A DNA stretch of 12,687 bases from Ichthyophonus hoferi (GCA_002751075.1 NAOQ01000033.1:275842-288528); one strand, 5' to 3'; counted from the stretch's first letter, positions 1-8,866 are shown. The notes: generated by a model from the sequence alone, not told the origin. A program made the numbers and translations.

Positions 1-77
1 CATACATACATACATATATACATACATACATACATACATATACATACATACATACATATACATACATACATACACAC
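1..77. repeat. (CATA)n microsatellite
   Basis: Nearly pure CATA/TACATA tetranucleotide array at the left edge, inside the last visible TFIIF intron, about 10 bp beyond the donor at 86. It continues past the window edge. Confidence 0.9.
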
Positions 78-86
78 ACCACCCAC

Positions 87-3000
87 CTTTCCCTCCTCTG
101 TGAGGGTATCGTCTTCCCCTGCCTGGCCCTCTTCATCCTCCTCACTCTCCTCCGATTCCATAGCAATAGCAGGTCCACTTTCTTCTTCAATAATCTCTTT
201 AGGCTGTGCAGTCCAATTATAATTGGTATATATCACATTATATACCTTCAGATAATCAACTACGTATTCTTAAATACGTTTAAACATATATATAGGTATG
301 TATACATACATATAAATATACACCAATCCCATGATACATAATACTTGGAAACAAGTCCTATTACAATAGGACACGAACTCCATCCTATACCTACCCAAGA
401 TATTTACCTTCCTCTCTACCTTACATACGTTATCCCATATATAGTTAAACCTACCGCAGCTGATTCGTCATCATCAGAGAATGTCCCTTCAAATTCTGGA
501 GTTTCCTCCTCATGATCCTGGACCAATCATCAATTATTACAACATATGATCTTTATAATACTATAATACAGACTTAGTATAATTAGTGGGGGTTTATAGC
601 GACACACTGCTATTGGAGAAGCATGATTATAATAGCAAGATGAATGGTGGCCAAAAACACACCGCTGTTGGGCTAGGGTCTGTGTGTTGCCATGGCAACT
701 ATTTCAAAAAAACGGTAGAGTGGCCTGTTCTGCTTCTTTCCATGAGCACGTGAGGTTGATCAAGGTAAAGTATTATACACATACATACATCATGCTATAT
801 CGGGCTACATTATGCTATATTATGCTATACTACCCTATCTTATTACACATTATTATATATTATCATGCTAATTATGTTAGGGTGCAAATTCCATTGGCGG
901 AAAAAGTATGTGATATATGGTATGTAATAGGTAATAAGTATTATACATCAAGTAGCATACAATACATACTATAACATACAAAACACACTCTACCAGGCGT
1001 GTCAATCCCTATAAGAGTCTAGGGAGACATACTCTAATACCAGCCTGTAGCTTCCTTTGCTTAGCTTTTTTAAACTCGTCCTCTGATAGGTCTTCGTCGT
1101 GATTGGGTCTAACGGACCAATGAGCTGTTAGTATGCACACCCGTGCTTATCACCGGTATTATCCTATCTTTTTTATCTCTTTCCATCGAGTCATTCGTGA
1201 CATTACTATATTAGTGCTATCTCAAATGGCATCATGTTAAGATGAAAAACTATAGTATAGGCATTAGCTATTGGCTGCATATCATCCATGTAAACTAATT
1301 TACAATAAGTCTTACCTATTATAATCTATCATATAATTGGAATAATCCAAGGCACACGCCCTAACTCATAGAGTGCATATCATGCAGTCCAATAGCCTTG
1401 GTCAAAACCAGTGATGACGTAACGTGATTTCTACCCAATAATCTAAATATCAAAGTCAAGAGATCCAATCAATCGCAGGACAATAGTGGGAACAACTATG
1501 ACTACATAAGAGTTATCTAGTTCCTTGTCATACAATTAGTAACGCCAATGAATTAATTAACGAGATTCCTACTATCCCTGCTTATTGGAGGGCTTACCCA
1601 GGTGCCACTATCCTAGGTTTAGGTCGACCAGGCAGACTAGTATCTTCCTCCTCTTCTGTAATCACAGCTACCTGTTAAGTGCCCACCCCATCTAGGAGGC
1701 CACCAATAGCCATGCACCATAATATATATAGCATACCTATTAAGTGTCCATCCAATCTAGGAGGCCAAAAATAACCATGCACCATATATAACCTTTGATG
1801 CCGTTGACGCAATTAGATATACAGCATATATATATATATATTATATATCACCATGGCAAGATGAACTATACTCTACCCTACTTACCATCCTCTTTCTTGT
1901 ATTTCATCATCCATCGCTGACCAATAGACTTTTGCTTTTTCATCTATGTATGGAAATGTTAGTTACAGTACACTCGTGTGCAATGTATAACATATACTGC
2001 CCAAGAAATATAGTATATTATGTAAGATATATACAATACCTATTATATATTATAAATAATATATGCTATACAATGTATATAATAATAATATCCACGACCT
2101 TTATCCAATCAACACACACCTTGCATCCCACCCCATATCCCTCCAACCAATACCAATCATAACCCACCGTCTCTTCAGCCTCCTCCAATGAGAGAGTGCG
2201 ATAGTTGATGTTTTGGGTGAACTTGTACCAATTGGTTACTGGAATCATCTCCATCTCGTTATTGGCTCGCTATCGCCCCCACCCCCTCATTATAAGGTTA
2301 CTTACACCAATCATATGTTAAGGTCAAACCTGTCATACCGTGATATTATACTAATCATATACTATTGTTAAAACCATGCTAAAAGAAAATAAAGCAATGG
2401 CATAACACCATTCTCACCTATAGTAAGGAATAGAGATACATAGGTATAGCAGGTCGTATACATATACATTCATATATACATATATACATACATACACACA
2501 ATTATATATATTATGTAAGGTATACAACATTTCATCCGTGACTACCCATCCAATGATCGACCATGGATTTCCTATATTCACTGATACTATACCAATAGAT
2601 TAATGCATTGCAAATAAACTAACTCCAATATAGTAAGGTAGTCTGAACTATTTAATTAAAACTATAATAAAAAGTAAATGTTCATTAAATATATTAGATA
2701 AAAACAATGGGTGAAAGATTATCTGGATTGTCCAATTAGATGTGAATATATATATATCTTCCAATGCTAGAGAGCCTACACATAGGTTCATAGCATTTTA
2801 TTGGTATATATATAGATATATACCTTAGCTATTAGTTATCAGATAACTTTAATAAATCTAACTATCCAATTACTGCATATTAAATCAAAAAAAACCAGTA
2901 AGTAGTACAAGCATTACGACAGATATGATTGGTGTACACCAATATGTAGTCACGGTCATTGGCCAATACTGTGTAAGAATACGACATAGCAGGTGTGTAT

Positions 3001-4953
3001 TATATATCATGGGGAAAAGAGAGTATGTGAGCCAATGAATATATACGCATCTAGGGCATTCCTTGGAATACACATACCTACCTGGGTAATTACTATATAG
3101 ATAATTGCTGTATATATAGTTAATTAATACATAGGTAATTGCTATGTATAGGTAATTACTACATAAAGGTAATTAAGTAATTAATATATAGGTAATTACT
3201 TCGTATATATATATACATACATACACACACACCTAGTTAATTAATTAATTAATTAATTAATATAACTAGGACAAGCCCCCACCATAACGAAGATGACGTA
3301 GCTAGCGGTTTGGCCACCCTCTTTCGTGCCCTGATAAGAGACCCCATTATTCAATGATAACTGGAAGGGCATTTCAACTTCCTTTCTCCTCTCGAACCTC
3401 CGCTTCGTTTTTCCCCACTTCTTGTCGTCCTTGTATACACTACCCACACCTGACCCTTGGCCTATCAGCATAGACCTCTACTTATCTCTTTGCTATTTCT
3501 ACACACTATGATTATACATTTACTGACAGGAATACATGCATATTTCCTATATATGCACACATGCACACTTTCTATATATACATATACATATATATACATA
3601 CACATATACATACGACTACATATAATATATACACATACACATATACATATATATATATACATACATATACATATATATACATATACACACATACACATAT
3701 ACATATACATATTTATACATATATACACACATACCCTTCTATCCTACTCACCCTTTAATGGGCCCTGATCTCTAGGTTCATGTATGGGTGCATCTGGTCG
3801 GTCCTCTCGTCTTAGGGTCGCATTATTGGTTAACTATCAGGCAAGTGTATAAACAGTCAGTATATAATCACAGGTAATACAGTTATTAGTAAATATCCAA
3901 TCAAAAATCTATAATAAGGATGGCATCATTAGCTAAATTAGAGAGAAGGAGGGCGGGAGGGAGAGAGAGAGAAAGAGAAAGTAAGAATATAAGGTGCATA
4001 TAAGCGACCAATCTCTACAATATCTGCCTAACTACTTACATGCTGTGTTGATCACACTACAGCTAGAAAACCTAACAATACATATATAACCTATATAATA
4101 GATGCTATATGGTTAGATGTCAACGGGAGTATATATGTGGCTGTGGCTGTGCAAAGATGAACATGCACAGGTACAATTGGGCATATAGGCAAGTAAGTAC
4201 GTATATATATGTGTGTATGTGTGTATGTGTGTGTGTATGTATGTATATGCGAACAAGTTATATATATATTTATTAGCAAACACACACACATACCCAAACA
4301 CTATCCAACACAATATATATATATACACAATAATAGTAACCATAACATACAACATTAGTCTCGGGTGGTCTGATACCAAAGCGCATCACATGATAAGGCC
4401 GATCCGAATGAGTCTTAATAATCTTGTACTCCGTGTAGTTTGGAGCTGGCACTGGGGCACCCTGTGGAGGGGGCTATAGAAGTACTTGTTAATATCACTA
4501 CAGGCAATATAAGGAGGTTGGTGGGTTAGTACTGGATTATATTATTAGCTAAGGTGACAGCCCTGTACCTTATGGTAGCGTTCCTCAATGTTCTGTGTAA
4601 ATTTACCTTTCTCTTTCTCCTTCTCTCTCTTTCTCTATATCGCTTCATCTCTCTCAATCCCTTTTGTATCCCTTGCATAATAATATCAAAAGGAATGAGG
4701 CACCAAAGCCTTCCTCATAAGAAAAAGGACCGAAAAAACAATAAAATGGCCATTATAATCACTAACAAAATGCAGATATACAAACAAGAAACTCCATACA
4801 TACCACAGATGGACCAGTCAAACTAGGCTGCATTGGTTGCATAGGTAACTGAGGGGCAGGTACAGGTCGTGGTGGCAGTGAAGTACTTTGGAAAGGATGA
4901 GGTGCAGGCTGCCTGCCTAGACCATTAGGACCCCCCCTTGGTGGACCATACAT
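87..4953 (-). CDS. GTF2F1: TFIIF alpha subunit (RAP74), 5' ten exons, 3' end outside window
   Basis: Large subunit of the general transcription factor TFIIF, which binds RNA polymerase II with RAP30 and acts in promoter recruitment, initiation and elongation. Exons, in gene order: 4953-4804, 4461-4351, 3833-3752, 3449-3283, 2269-2168, 1916-1886, 1667-1598, 1108-1033, 517-455, 203-87. All introns are GT-AG and the phases join without a break into 323 codons. Homology to animal RAP74 is clear: NYTEYKII (about residue 58), HVMRF (74-78), NNATLRRED, KEGG...SYVIF (about 157-168), NEMEMIPVTNWYKFT (174-188) and LSLEEAEE (196-203). From about residue 217 the protein is acidic and Ser/Glu rich, like the RAP74 middle region. 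The C-terminal winged-helix domain must lie left of the window. The start ATG at 4953 is the first after an in-frame TAA. Oddities are a 50-residue proline-rich N-terminus and a very short 31-nt exon (RWMMKYKKED). Family identity is secure; the 1033, 1667 and 4351 splice choices rest on phase and alignment. Confidence 0.9.
213..226. repeat. 14-bp perfect palindrome CCAATTATAATTGG near a splice acceptor
   Basis: CCAAT and ATTGG facing each other across a central TTAT/ATAA. It lies in TFIIF intron 9, nine bases upstream of the last visible exon on the gene strand. It is one of several paired ATTGG/CCAAT motifs in these introns. Function unknown. Confidence 0.6.
518..1032 (-). other. TFIIF intron 8 (515 bp)
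   Basis: Non-coding stretch between phase-0 exons. It contains the X-box palindrome at 686-699 and a loose TATGCTATA-type repeat around 790-870. The longest open frame on the plus strand here (684-974) is tyrosine-rich repeat translation with no recognisable domain, so I do not call it a gene. Confidence 0.6.
686..699. promoter_or_regulatory. Perfect X-box palindrome (RFX-type site) in TFIIF intron 8
   Basis: GTTGCCATGGCAAC is a perfect 14-bp palindrome and matches the RFX factor X-box consensus GTNRCC-N(0-3)-RGYAAC with a two-base spacer. It lies mid-intron, far from both splice sites. The sequence match is exact; binding and regulatory use are inference, and the site may serve as an enhancer for a neighbour rather than for this gene. 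Confidence 0.4.
1109..1597 (-). other. TFIIF intron 7 (489 bp)
   Basis: Non-coding, phase-2 intron (a GGA glycine codon is split GG|A). On the gene strand a branch-point-like ACTAAC lies about 22 bases before the acceptor TTAG, with ATTGG between them. Eight or more ATTGG/CCAAT pentamers fall in it. No other feature seen. Confidence 0.6.
1671..1792. repeat. 65-bp tandem duplication (two copies) in TFIIF intron 6
   Basis: Copy 1 starts CCTGTTAAGTG at 1671 and copy 2 starts CCTATTAAGTG at 1736. Both continue through TCTAGGAGGCCA and CCATGCACCATA, with about ten differences over 56 bases. On the gene strand the duplicated block runs up to the 3' splice region of the exon at 1667, so intron 6 carries a second, decayed acceptor-like end (CACTTAATAG). 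Confidence 0.8.
2928..2967. repeat. Two neighbouring ATTGG/CCAAT palindromes
   Basis: ATTGGTGTACACCAAT at 2928-2943 is a perfect 16-bp palindrome. ATTGGCCAAT at 2958-2967 is a perfect 10-bp one. Both are built from the same pentamer in opposing orientation, 14 bases apart, inside TFIIF intron 4. Confidence 0.7.
3085..3205. repeat. GGTAATTACT minisatellite
   Basis: At least five degenerate copies of (G)GTAATTACT/GCTAT separated by short AT-rich spacers, period roughly 20-35 bases, in TFIIF intron 4. Confidence 0.7.
3230..3270. repeat. (TTAA)n array within a CCTAGTT...AACTAGG hairpin
   Basis: Self-complementary TTAATTAA array flanked by the inverted pair CCTAGTTA and TAACTAGG, so the whole 41 bases can fold on themselves. 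It ends about 13 bases downstream of the exon donor at 3282 on the gene strand. Confidence 0.7.
3570..3735. repeat. TACATA/CACATA microsatellite in TFIIF intron 3
   Basis: Long tract of alternating TA, CATA and ACAC units. It produces long open frames on both strands (tyrosine/histidine/isoleucine repeats) that are translation artefacts of the repeat. Confidence 0.9.
3834..4350 (-). other. TFIIF intron 2 (517 bp)
   Basis: Holds a long purine run at 3941-3985 (pyrimidine on the gene strand), TG/TATG microsatellite at about 4205-4250, a CACACA run near 4280 and TATATA near 4312-4326. The donor at 4350 (GTT|gtatgt) was chosen over one at 4376. It keeps phase 0 into the exon at 3833 and gives exactly the spacing seen in animal RAP74 between the MRF and NxAxL blocks. 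Confidence 0.65.
4462..4803 (-). other. TFIIF intron 1 (342 bp)
   Basis: Phase-0 intron following the proline-rich first coding exon. It contains a CTTTCTC-type pyrimidine run on the plus strand at about 4600-4640 and nothing else I recognise. Confidence 0.65.
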
Positions 4954-4977
4954 GTTTCTGTGTGCGGCGGTAATAGG

Positions 4978-5235
4978 AGTTATTGTTGTTGTTGTGGCTG
5001 TTATGCTTTATTCTATGATACTAAGTCTATCTTATTGTGTATCTTATAGCGGTCTAATATATTATTAATGTTGTTGTTGTTGTTATTATTGTTATTATTA
5101 TGTATGTCCTTATACAATACGTTATTACTATTGTTTTTATTAATCGCAAATTAGCCGAGATCTCATTGTAGTCTATGATTGGCTAACTGGATTGGATCCC
5201 GATTGCATTATTATTATTATTATTATTGATTCGTG
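4978..5235. repeat. TTG/TTA triplet repeats in the TFIIF 5' flank
   Basis: Short arrays of TTG and TTA near 4980-4995, 5067-5105 and 5205-5227; on the gene strand they read CAA and TAA. They start about 25 bases upstream of the TFIIF start codon and probably cover its 5' UTR and proximal promoter. No TATA box or initiator can be singled out. Confidence 0.6.
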
Positions 5236-5663
5236 CTATTGTTATTATTTATTGCTTTATAACCACTTAGTGGTTAGTGGTTAATTGCTAGACTATGTCT
5301 TGGTTTACGATTATCACAGGCACGTCTACTATATCTCATGGACCACCGTAAAAGTTTTGAAACAATTTATACAATGACATAGTGGTTAACTGGTTTATAC
5401 AAGCTTTGTTACATATATTCTGTAGTGCTAGGTGAGTATGTCAATTGCTTTGTTTCACGAGCCAGATTAAAAAAAATCCTGTTTACAAAGCTTGATCGTA
5501 CACATATATGTATATGCTGTCGAATTCAGCCTGGGTAGTGATTATCTTACCTATGTTCAGGGTGACAACTGACTACTGCAAGCAACAAATTTAAAATAAA
5601 AGCTGTATAGCCTTTATTTAGTATCAGTATGGAAATAAGAGTCCCCAATCTGCCTCAGACAAA
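5236..5663. other. Intergenic stretch, little recognisable
   Basis: Non-coding. The only structure noted is the inverted pair CAAGCTTTGT near 5400 and ACAAAGCTTG near 5485, with a spacer of about 75 bases, and a short GTGGTTA repetition at 5268-5282. No gene seen. Confidence 0.5.
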
Positions 5664-6775
5664 ACCTTTTTATACCTTCCATTGAAAATAATAAGTAGAA
5701 ACACGAGCGTTTCTACGTCCTATATTCGTTTAGAAAGAGAGAAGATCAAAATAAGGGGCATTTAAACATGTCCCTTTACATACATAGAATACAGATATGC
5801 TAAAATATTTTTATTATTGAAAACGTCAGCAGGACTTGTCTTAGGCATCCTGCCTAGGCTATGTGTTATCTGGACCCAAAGCATATGATCTGAAATGTCT
5901 TATTCTGCAATTACAGGGCCTCTGCCTTTAACTGGTTCAATATTGATCACTTATCTTGGATTGCCATGGTAATAATATTAAAAATTTACAGTTAGATAAA
6001 TAAGTACCCAAATTATTTAAATATTCCTCTTTTAACATCTTCTAACTAGAGCATTTTATATATATAATAACACAGAATTCTGTATTAATTAAATAAATAA
6101 TTATAACTATAGCTACTTTTCCGATATTATATATAAAGTTAAGTTTGGTATATGTTGCCAAGCATAGAAAGGTATCTATTCATAACAAGAGACACAGTGA
6201 TGTCAAATATAACTACATGTACAACATGGGCGAAGAAACAGTTCATCTAAATTAATTAATTGCATAACATTAGTCTATGAATAACCATTGTTTAATTAAT
6301 TGAATTATTAATAGTTAGATTATCAAGTATTATAAATGTTAAATCAGTAATTTTTATTTGATTTGGGTATTTCTTTATATAGTGATAGTTATTTAAGATT
6401 ATTAGCAATTATTATTGCATATGTATTCTAGAAAATAATTAGTAAAATATATTGGTGTTAAATGATAATCCAAAATGATCAATCAAAAGTAAACCAGTCA
6501 ATAGCAGAGGTCCTAAAATTATACAATACGCCATTTAGATCATATGTTTTGGGTTCATATAACACATTGCTTAAACATTCTATCTTAAGCAAGTCCTGTT
6601 AACTTATTTTAATAATAAAAATATGTCTTAGTAAATTTATACTGTGTATGCAAAGGAAAACGTTAAAACGCACTTTAATTCGGTATTTTTTCTCCTTCTA
6701 AATGAATATAGGTTACAGGAACGCTTGTGTCTCAACTTATTATTTCCAACATGTAGCAGAGAAAGCTTAAGTATT
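5664..6775. mobile_element. Foldback A: large imperfect inverted repeat, MITE-like
   Basis: The left arm (about 5664-6020) matches the reverse complement of the right arm (about 6357-6775). The clearest block is 5862-5891 against 6537-6566, with 27 of 30 bases paired. Other paired blocks are 5704-5735 with about 6700-6732 and 5800-5840 with about 6595-6640. The arms differ by substitutions and small indels, so the structure is old. The loop (about 6021-6336) is very AT-rich. No transposase is visible. Clean ends and target-site duplications could not be fixed by eye. It could be a degraded non-autonomous DNA transposon or a local inverted duplication. Confidence 0.65.
6337..6431. repeat. Dispersed repeat R, copy 1 (second copy at 8764-8866)
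   Basis: Shares GGGTATTTCTTTATATAG and CAATTATTATTGCATAT blocks in the same orientation with 8764-8866. Copy 1 overlaps the inner end of the right arm of foldback A. Confidence 0.75.
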
Positions 6776-6835
6776 CCATTATAATCACAAAATCTGGTAA
6801 TTTTATGAAGTAAATAATCCACGAATACTGAAAGC

Positions 6836-8719
6836 ACTTCATCTGAACCCTACATCCATCCACTGACCTCTACATGTGGACAATCAATTTTGTTACAGTC
6901 ATAAGTTTCTTCATCTATATACACAATTGTTGATGACGTCTCCTTAAACCATCACCTCGCCTTTCTATATTATGAAGACATGTTCATTTTTAAACATAGC
7001 AGTTATCCCTTTTCCCCTCACAAAAGGGATAGAGAATAAACTAATAGATAAATCCAGAACAAATTATACATTAGTAAGTGTTACTGTTTGTTCAAGATCT
7101 CCTACTTTAGTTTACAATTTAAATTTTTTACTCTTTTTATCTGAGTGATAAACTTAACATTTGTATATTGAGTTGCTACCCCAGATATGTCTTAGTTTAT
7201 GGTGTAAGATTGTTTTTGCACTTTTTTCCATTCTCCCCCTTTGGTTTGCCATAAGAAATTTTTCTATCTTTCTTGTAGTTCTGATTTTTATCCCCTTTTG
7301 CTTTAAATGATATAGTATTCAATTTCTAAATAGTCAGACGTTGTTCCAGTTTGTATGCTCCCTGATACTTATCACAGGTGAAACTTTGGGCATTGCATCC
7401 AACGTCTTCCTGATGTGGATTTGAAAATCTAAGCATTTGTGTTGGTGGAAGCTGTTTAGTTGGCATATTTTCATAATACATAATGAAAATGGCAAACTGT
7501 TGAAATATTCTATTTTCAAAACGCGTTGACATAAATATTGACTTCTGCCGATAAATATTTGACCATCATGAACCTGAATGCTATATTATTTAAAGAAAAC
7601 GGTGATGAAAAACCAAACTACAAGAAAGATAACAAATCTTATTCTGGAAAACGCAAGGGAGAAAATGGAAAAAACCCCAAAAATTCGTACAACACCAACC
7701 AAGACATATCTTGGGTGGCAACAGTATATGCAAATGTTAAGCCTAACACCCAGATAAAAAGAACAAATTCTTTCTTTTTTAGATAGTAGATCGTCATGAC
7801 ATCTACATTTTTGCAAAGAGGGCTTGATGTTTGAAAAACCAGAGGTTTCAAAAATACAGTAGGGAAGTGGTAAAAGACGTGATGCTTTAAAATCTGAAAG
7901 TATCAAAATATAAACTGAAATAAGAGATTATGAACGAACTGAACAACAACACTTACTAATGTGTTGTTTGTTCCATATTTAACCATTAGTTTATTATCCA
8001 TTCCTTCTCTGAGGAAAAAAGGAATACCTACTATGTTTGCACTATGAGCATATCTTTATAATACAGAAATATGAAGTAATGCTAACGGAGACGCCATGAA
8101 CGATTGTATATATAGACAAAGAGACTTCCGACAGTTACACCTACACACTGTCTTCAAATCTGCATTTGAACTATCAACATTTTCAGATTCAAAGTGATAC
8201 CAAGATAAGGTTACATGCAAAAAAACTTAAAAACACCTACGTATGACCTCAGCCGCCAGCTGCTAGATGCCAGAACCTACAACAGAGCGAGAGCCAGATG
8301 CTAGAGTGAGCAGGAACGTTTAATATACAGTTAAGTGAGCTGTCTTTTTCTTCTTCTTTTCCTTTTTACATTGGATGCCATGCCACAGTCACTTCTGAAT
8401 GTTTTTATAAATTATCTAGTTTATTTAGTGAGCGACAAGCCTACAGCTAAGTAGTCACCACGTTAAGGTTCTTTTCAAATTCCTTTTTCATAATAATGAA
8501 GAGAACGGTTGAGTTCTAGCTCTGGCATCTGGTGATTGGCGGCTAAGGTGCTATGGGTGACATGTGGGTGTTGCCCAGTTATTTTTTATATTACCTTGGT
8601 ATCACTTCAAAGCTGGAAACGTTGATAGTTCAAATGCAAAATTGAAGACACTGTAGATGTAATAAAATTGATCATCCACATGTGGGGTGAGTGGATGGAT
8701 GTAAGGTTGGGGTGAAATG
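6836..8719. mobile_element. Foldback B: ~1.9-kb imperfect inverted repeat carrying a nested element
   Basis: The left arm runs from about 6836 to 7325 and pairs with the right arm, about 7565-8719, once the inserted element at 8138-8659 is set aside. Paired blocks: TACATCCATCCACT at 6848 with AGTGGATGGATGTA near 8690-8703; 6903-6950 with 8083-8130; 7029-7085 with about 7951-8010; 7122-7193 with 7701-7770. The loop is about 240 bases. Short open frames in the loop (7326-7532, minus) and right arm (7538-7786, plus; Lys/Asn-rich) match nothing I recognise. The two arms translate to partly similar peptides, so they may derive from a once-coding fragment. No transposase motif is seen. Confidence 0.7.
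8138..8659. mobile_element. 522-bp MITE-like element with ~73-bp terminal inverted repeats, TA target site
   Basis: The left end CACCTACACACTGTCTTCAA pairs with the right end (reverse complement CATCTACAGTGTCTTCAA). Pairing continues through GCATTTGAACTATCAAC and AAGTGATACCAAG for about 73 bases. Weaker pairing extends further inward (AGCCGCCA and GATGCCAGA near 8250-8270 against 8519-8546). TA flanks both ends (8136-8137 and 8660-8661). The element interrupts the right arm of foldback B; the left arm at about 6885-6905 keeps the empty site (TTTTGTTACAGTCATAAG). It has no coding capacity. TA duplication and long inverted ends suggest a Tc1/mariner-type MITE, but a 3-bp TTA/TAA target (PIF/Harbinger-like) cannot be excluded because one base is ambiguous. 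Confidence 0.75.
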
Positions 8720-8763
8720 AATTTGTTTATGCCCTAGGCGATAATCCCCCTAGGCCAAGGGAG

Positions 8764-8866
8764 TGTTAAAATGGGAATTTGTAATTGTTTTGATTGGGTA
8801 TTTCTTTATATAGTTATACTCATTTAATATGATTATCAATTATTATTGCATATTCATGTATTCTGA
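8764..8866. repeat. Dispersed repeat R, copy 2
   Basis: Direct copy of 6337-6431, located just outside the right end of foldback B. The match covers GTTAAA, TTTGATTGGGTATTTCTTTATATAG and CAATTATTATTGCATAT, with small indels, then stops abruptly on the right near 8866. Confidence 0.75.

Larger units (their letters stand above)
2270..3282 (-). other. TFIIF intron 4 (1,013 bp, longest in the gene)
   Basis: Phase-0 intron between the SYVIFVM and RANNEMEM exons; the protein alignment with animal RAP74 has the expected length across it, so no exon is missing. It holds an ACATAT microsatellite near 2455-2505, many ATTGG/CCAAT pentamers, two palindromes at 2928-2967, a GGTAATTACT minisatellite and a TTAA array. 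No gene seen; the open frame at 2885-3073 has no homology I recognise. Confidence 0.7.

Noticed and set aside
2885-3073. 62-codon minus-strand frame
   Set aside because: Lies wholly in TFIIF intron 4, has no recognisable homology, and the flanking exons join in phase at the expected protein length.
3457-3768. Long overlapping open frames on both strands rich in Tyr, His, Ile and Thr
   Set aside because: They translate the TACATA/CACATA microsatellite inside a TFIIF intron; no domain or real codon use.
3895-3932. Candidate extra TFIIF exon after the polypyrimidine tract (reading ANDAILIIDF)
   Set aside because: It runs into a stop with no GT donor before it, and no extra exon is needed once exon 2 is extended.
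4377-4461. Alternative end of TFIIF exon 2 at 4377 (TTTG|gtatca), implying a missing exon
   Set aside because: It breaks the phase with the exon at 3833. The donor at 4350 (GTT|gtatgt) restores phase 0 and gives the exact residue spacing of animal RAP74.
4091-4479. Open frames on both strands over 4091-4479
   Set aside because: Shadows of the TG/CA microsatellite and of TFIIF exon 2 read in other frames.
5236-5560. tRNA-like or small RNA gene around the GTGGTTA and CAAGCTTTGT repeats
   Set aside because: No A-box/B-box pair or cloverleaf could be traced; the only structure is one short inverted pair.
7586-7906. 106-codon minus-strand hydrophobic frame
   Set aside because: It is the reverse of the foldback B right arm; hydrophobicity comes from AT-rich T-runs, and the opposite-strand frame is equally open.
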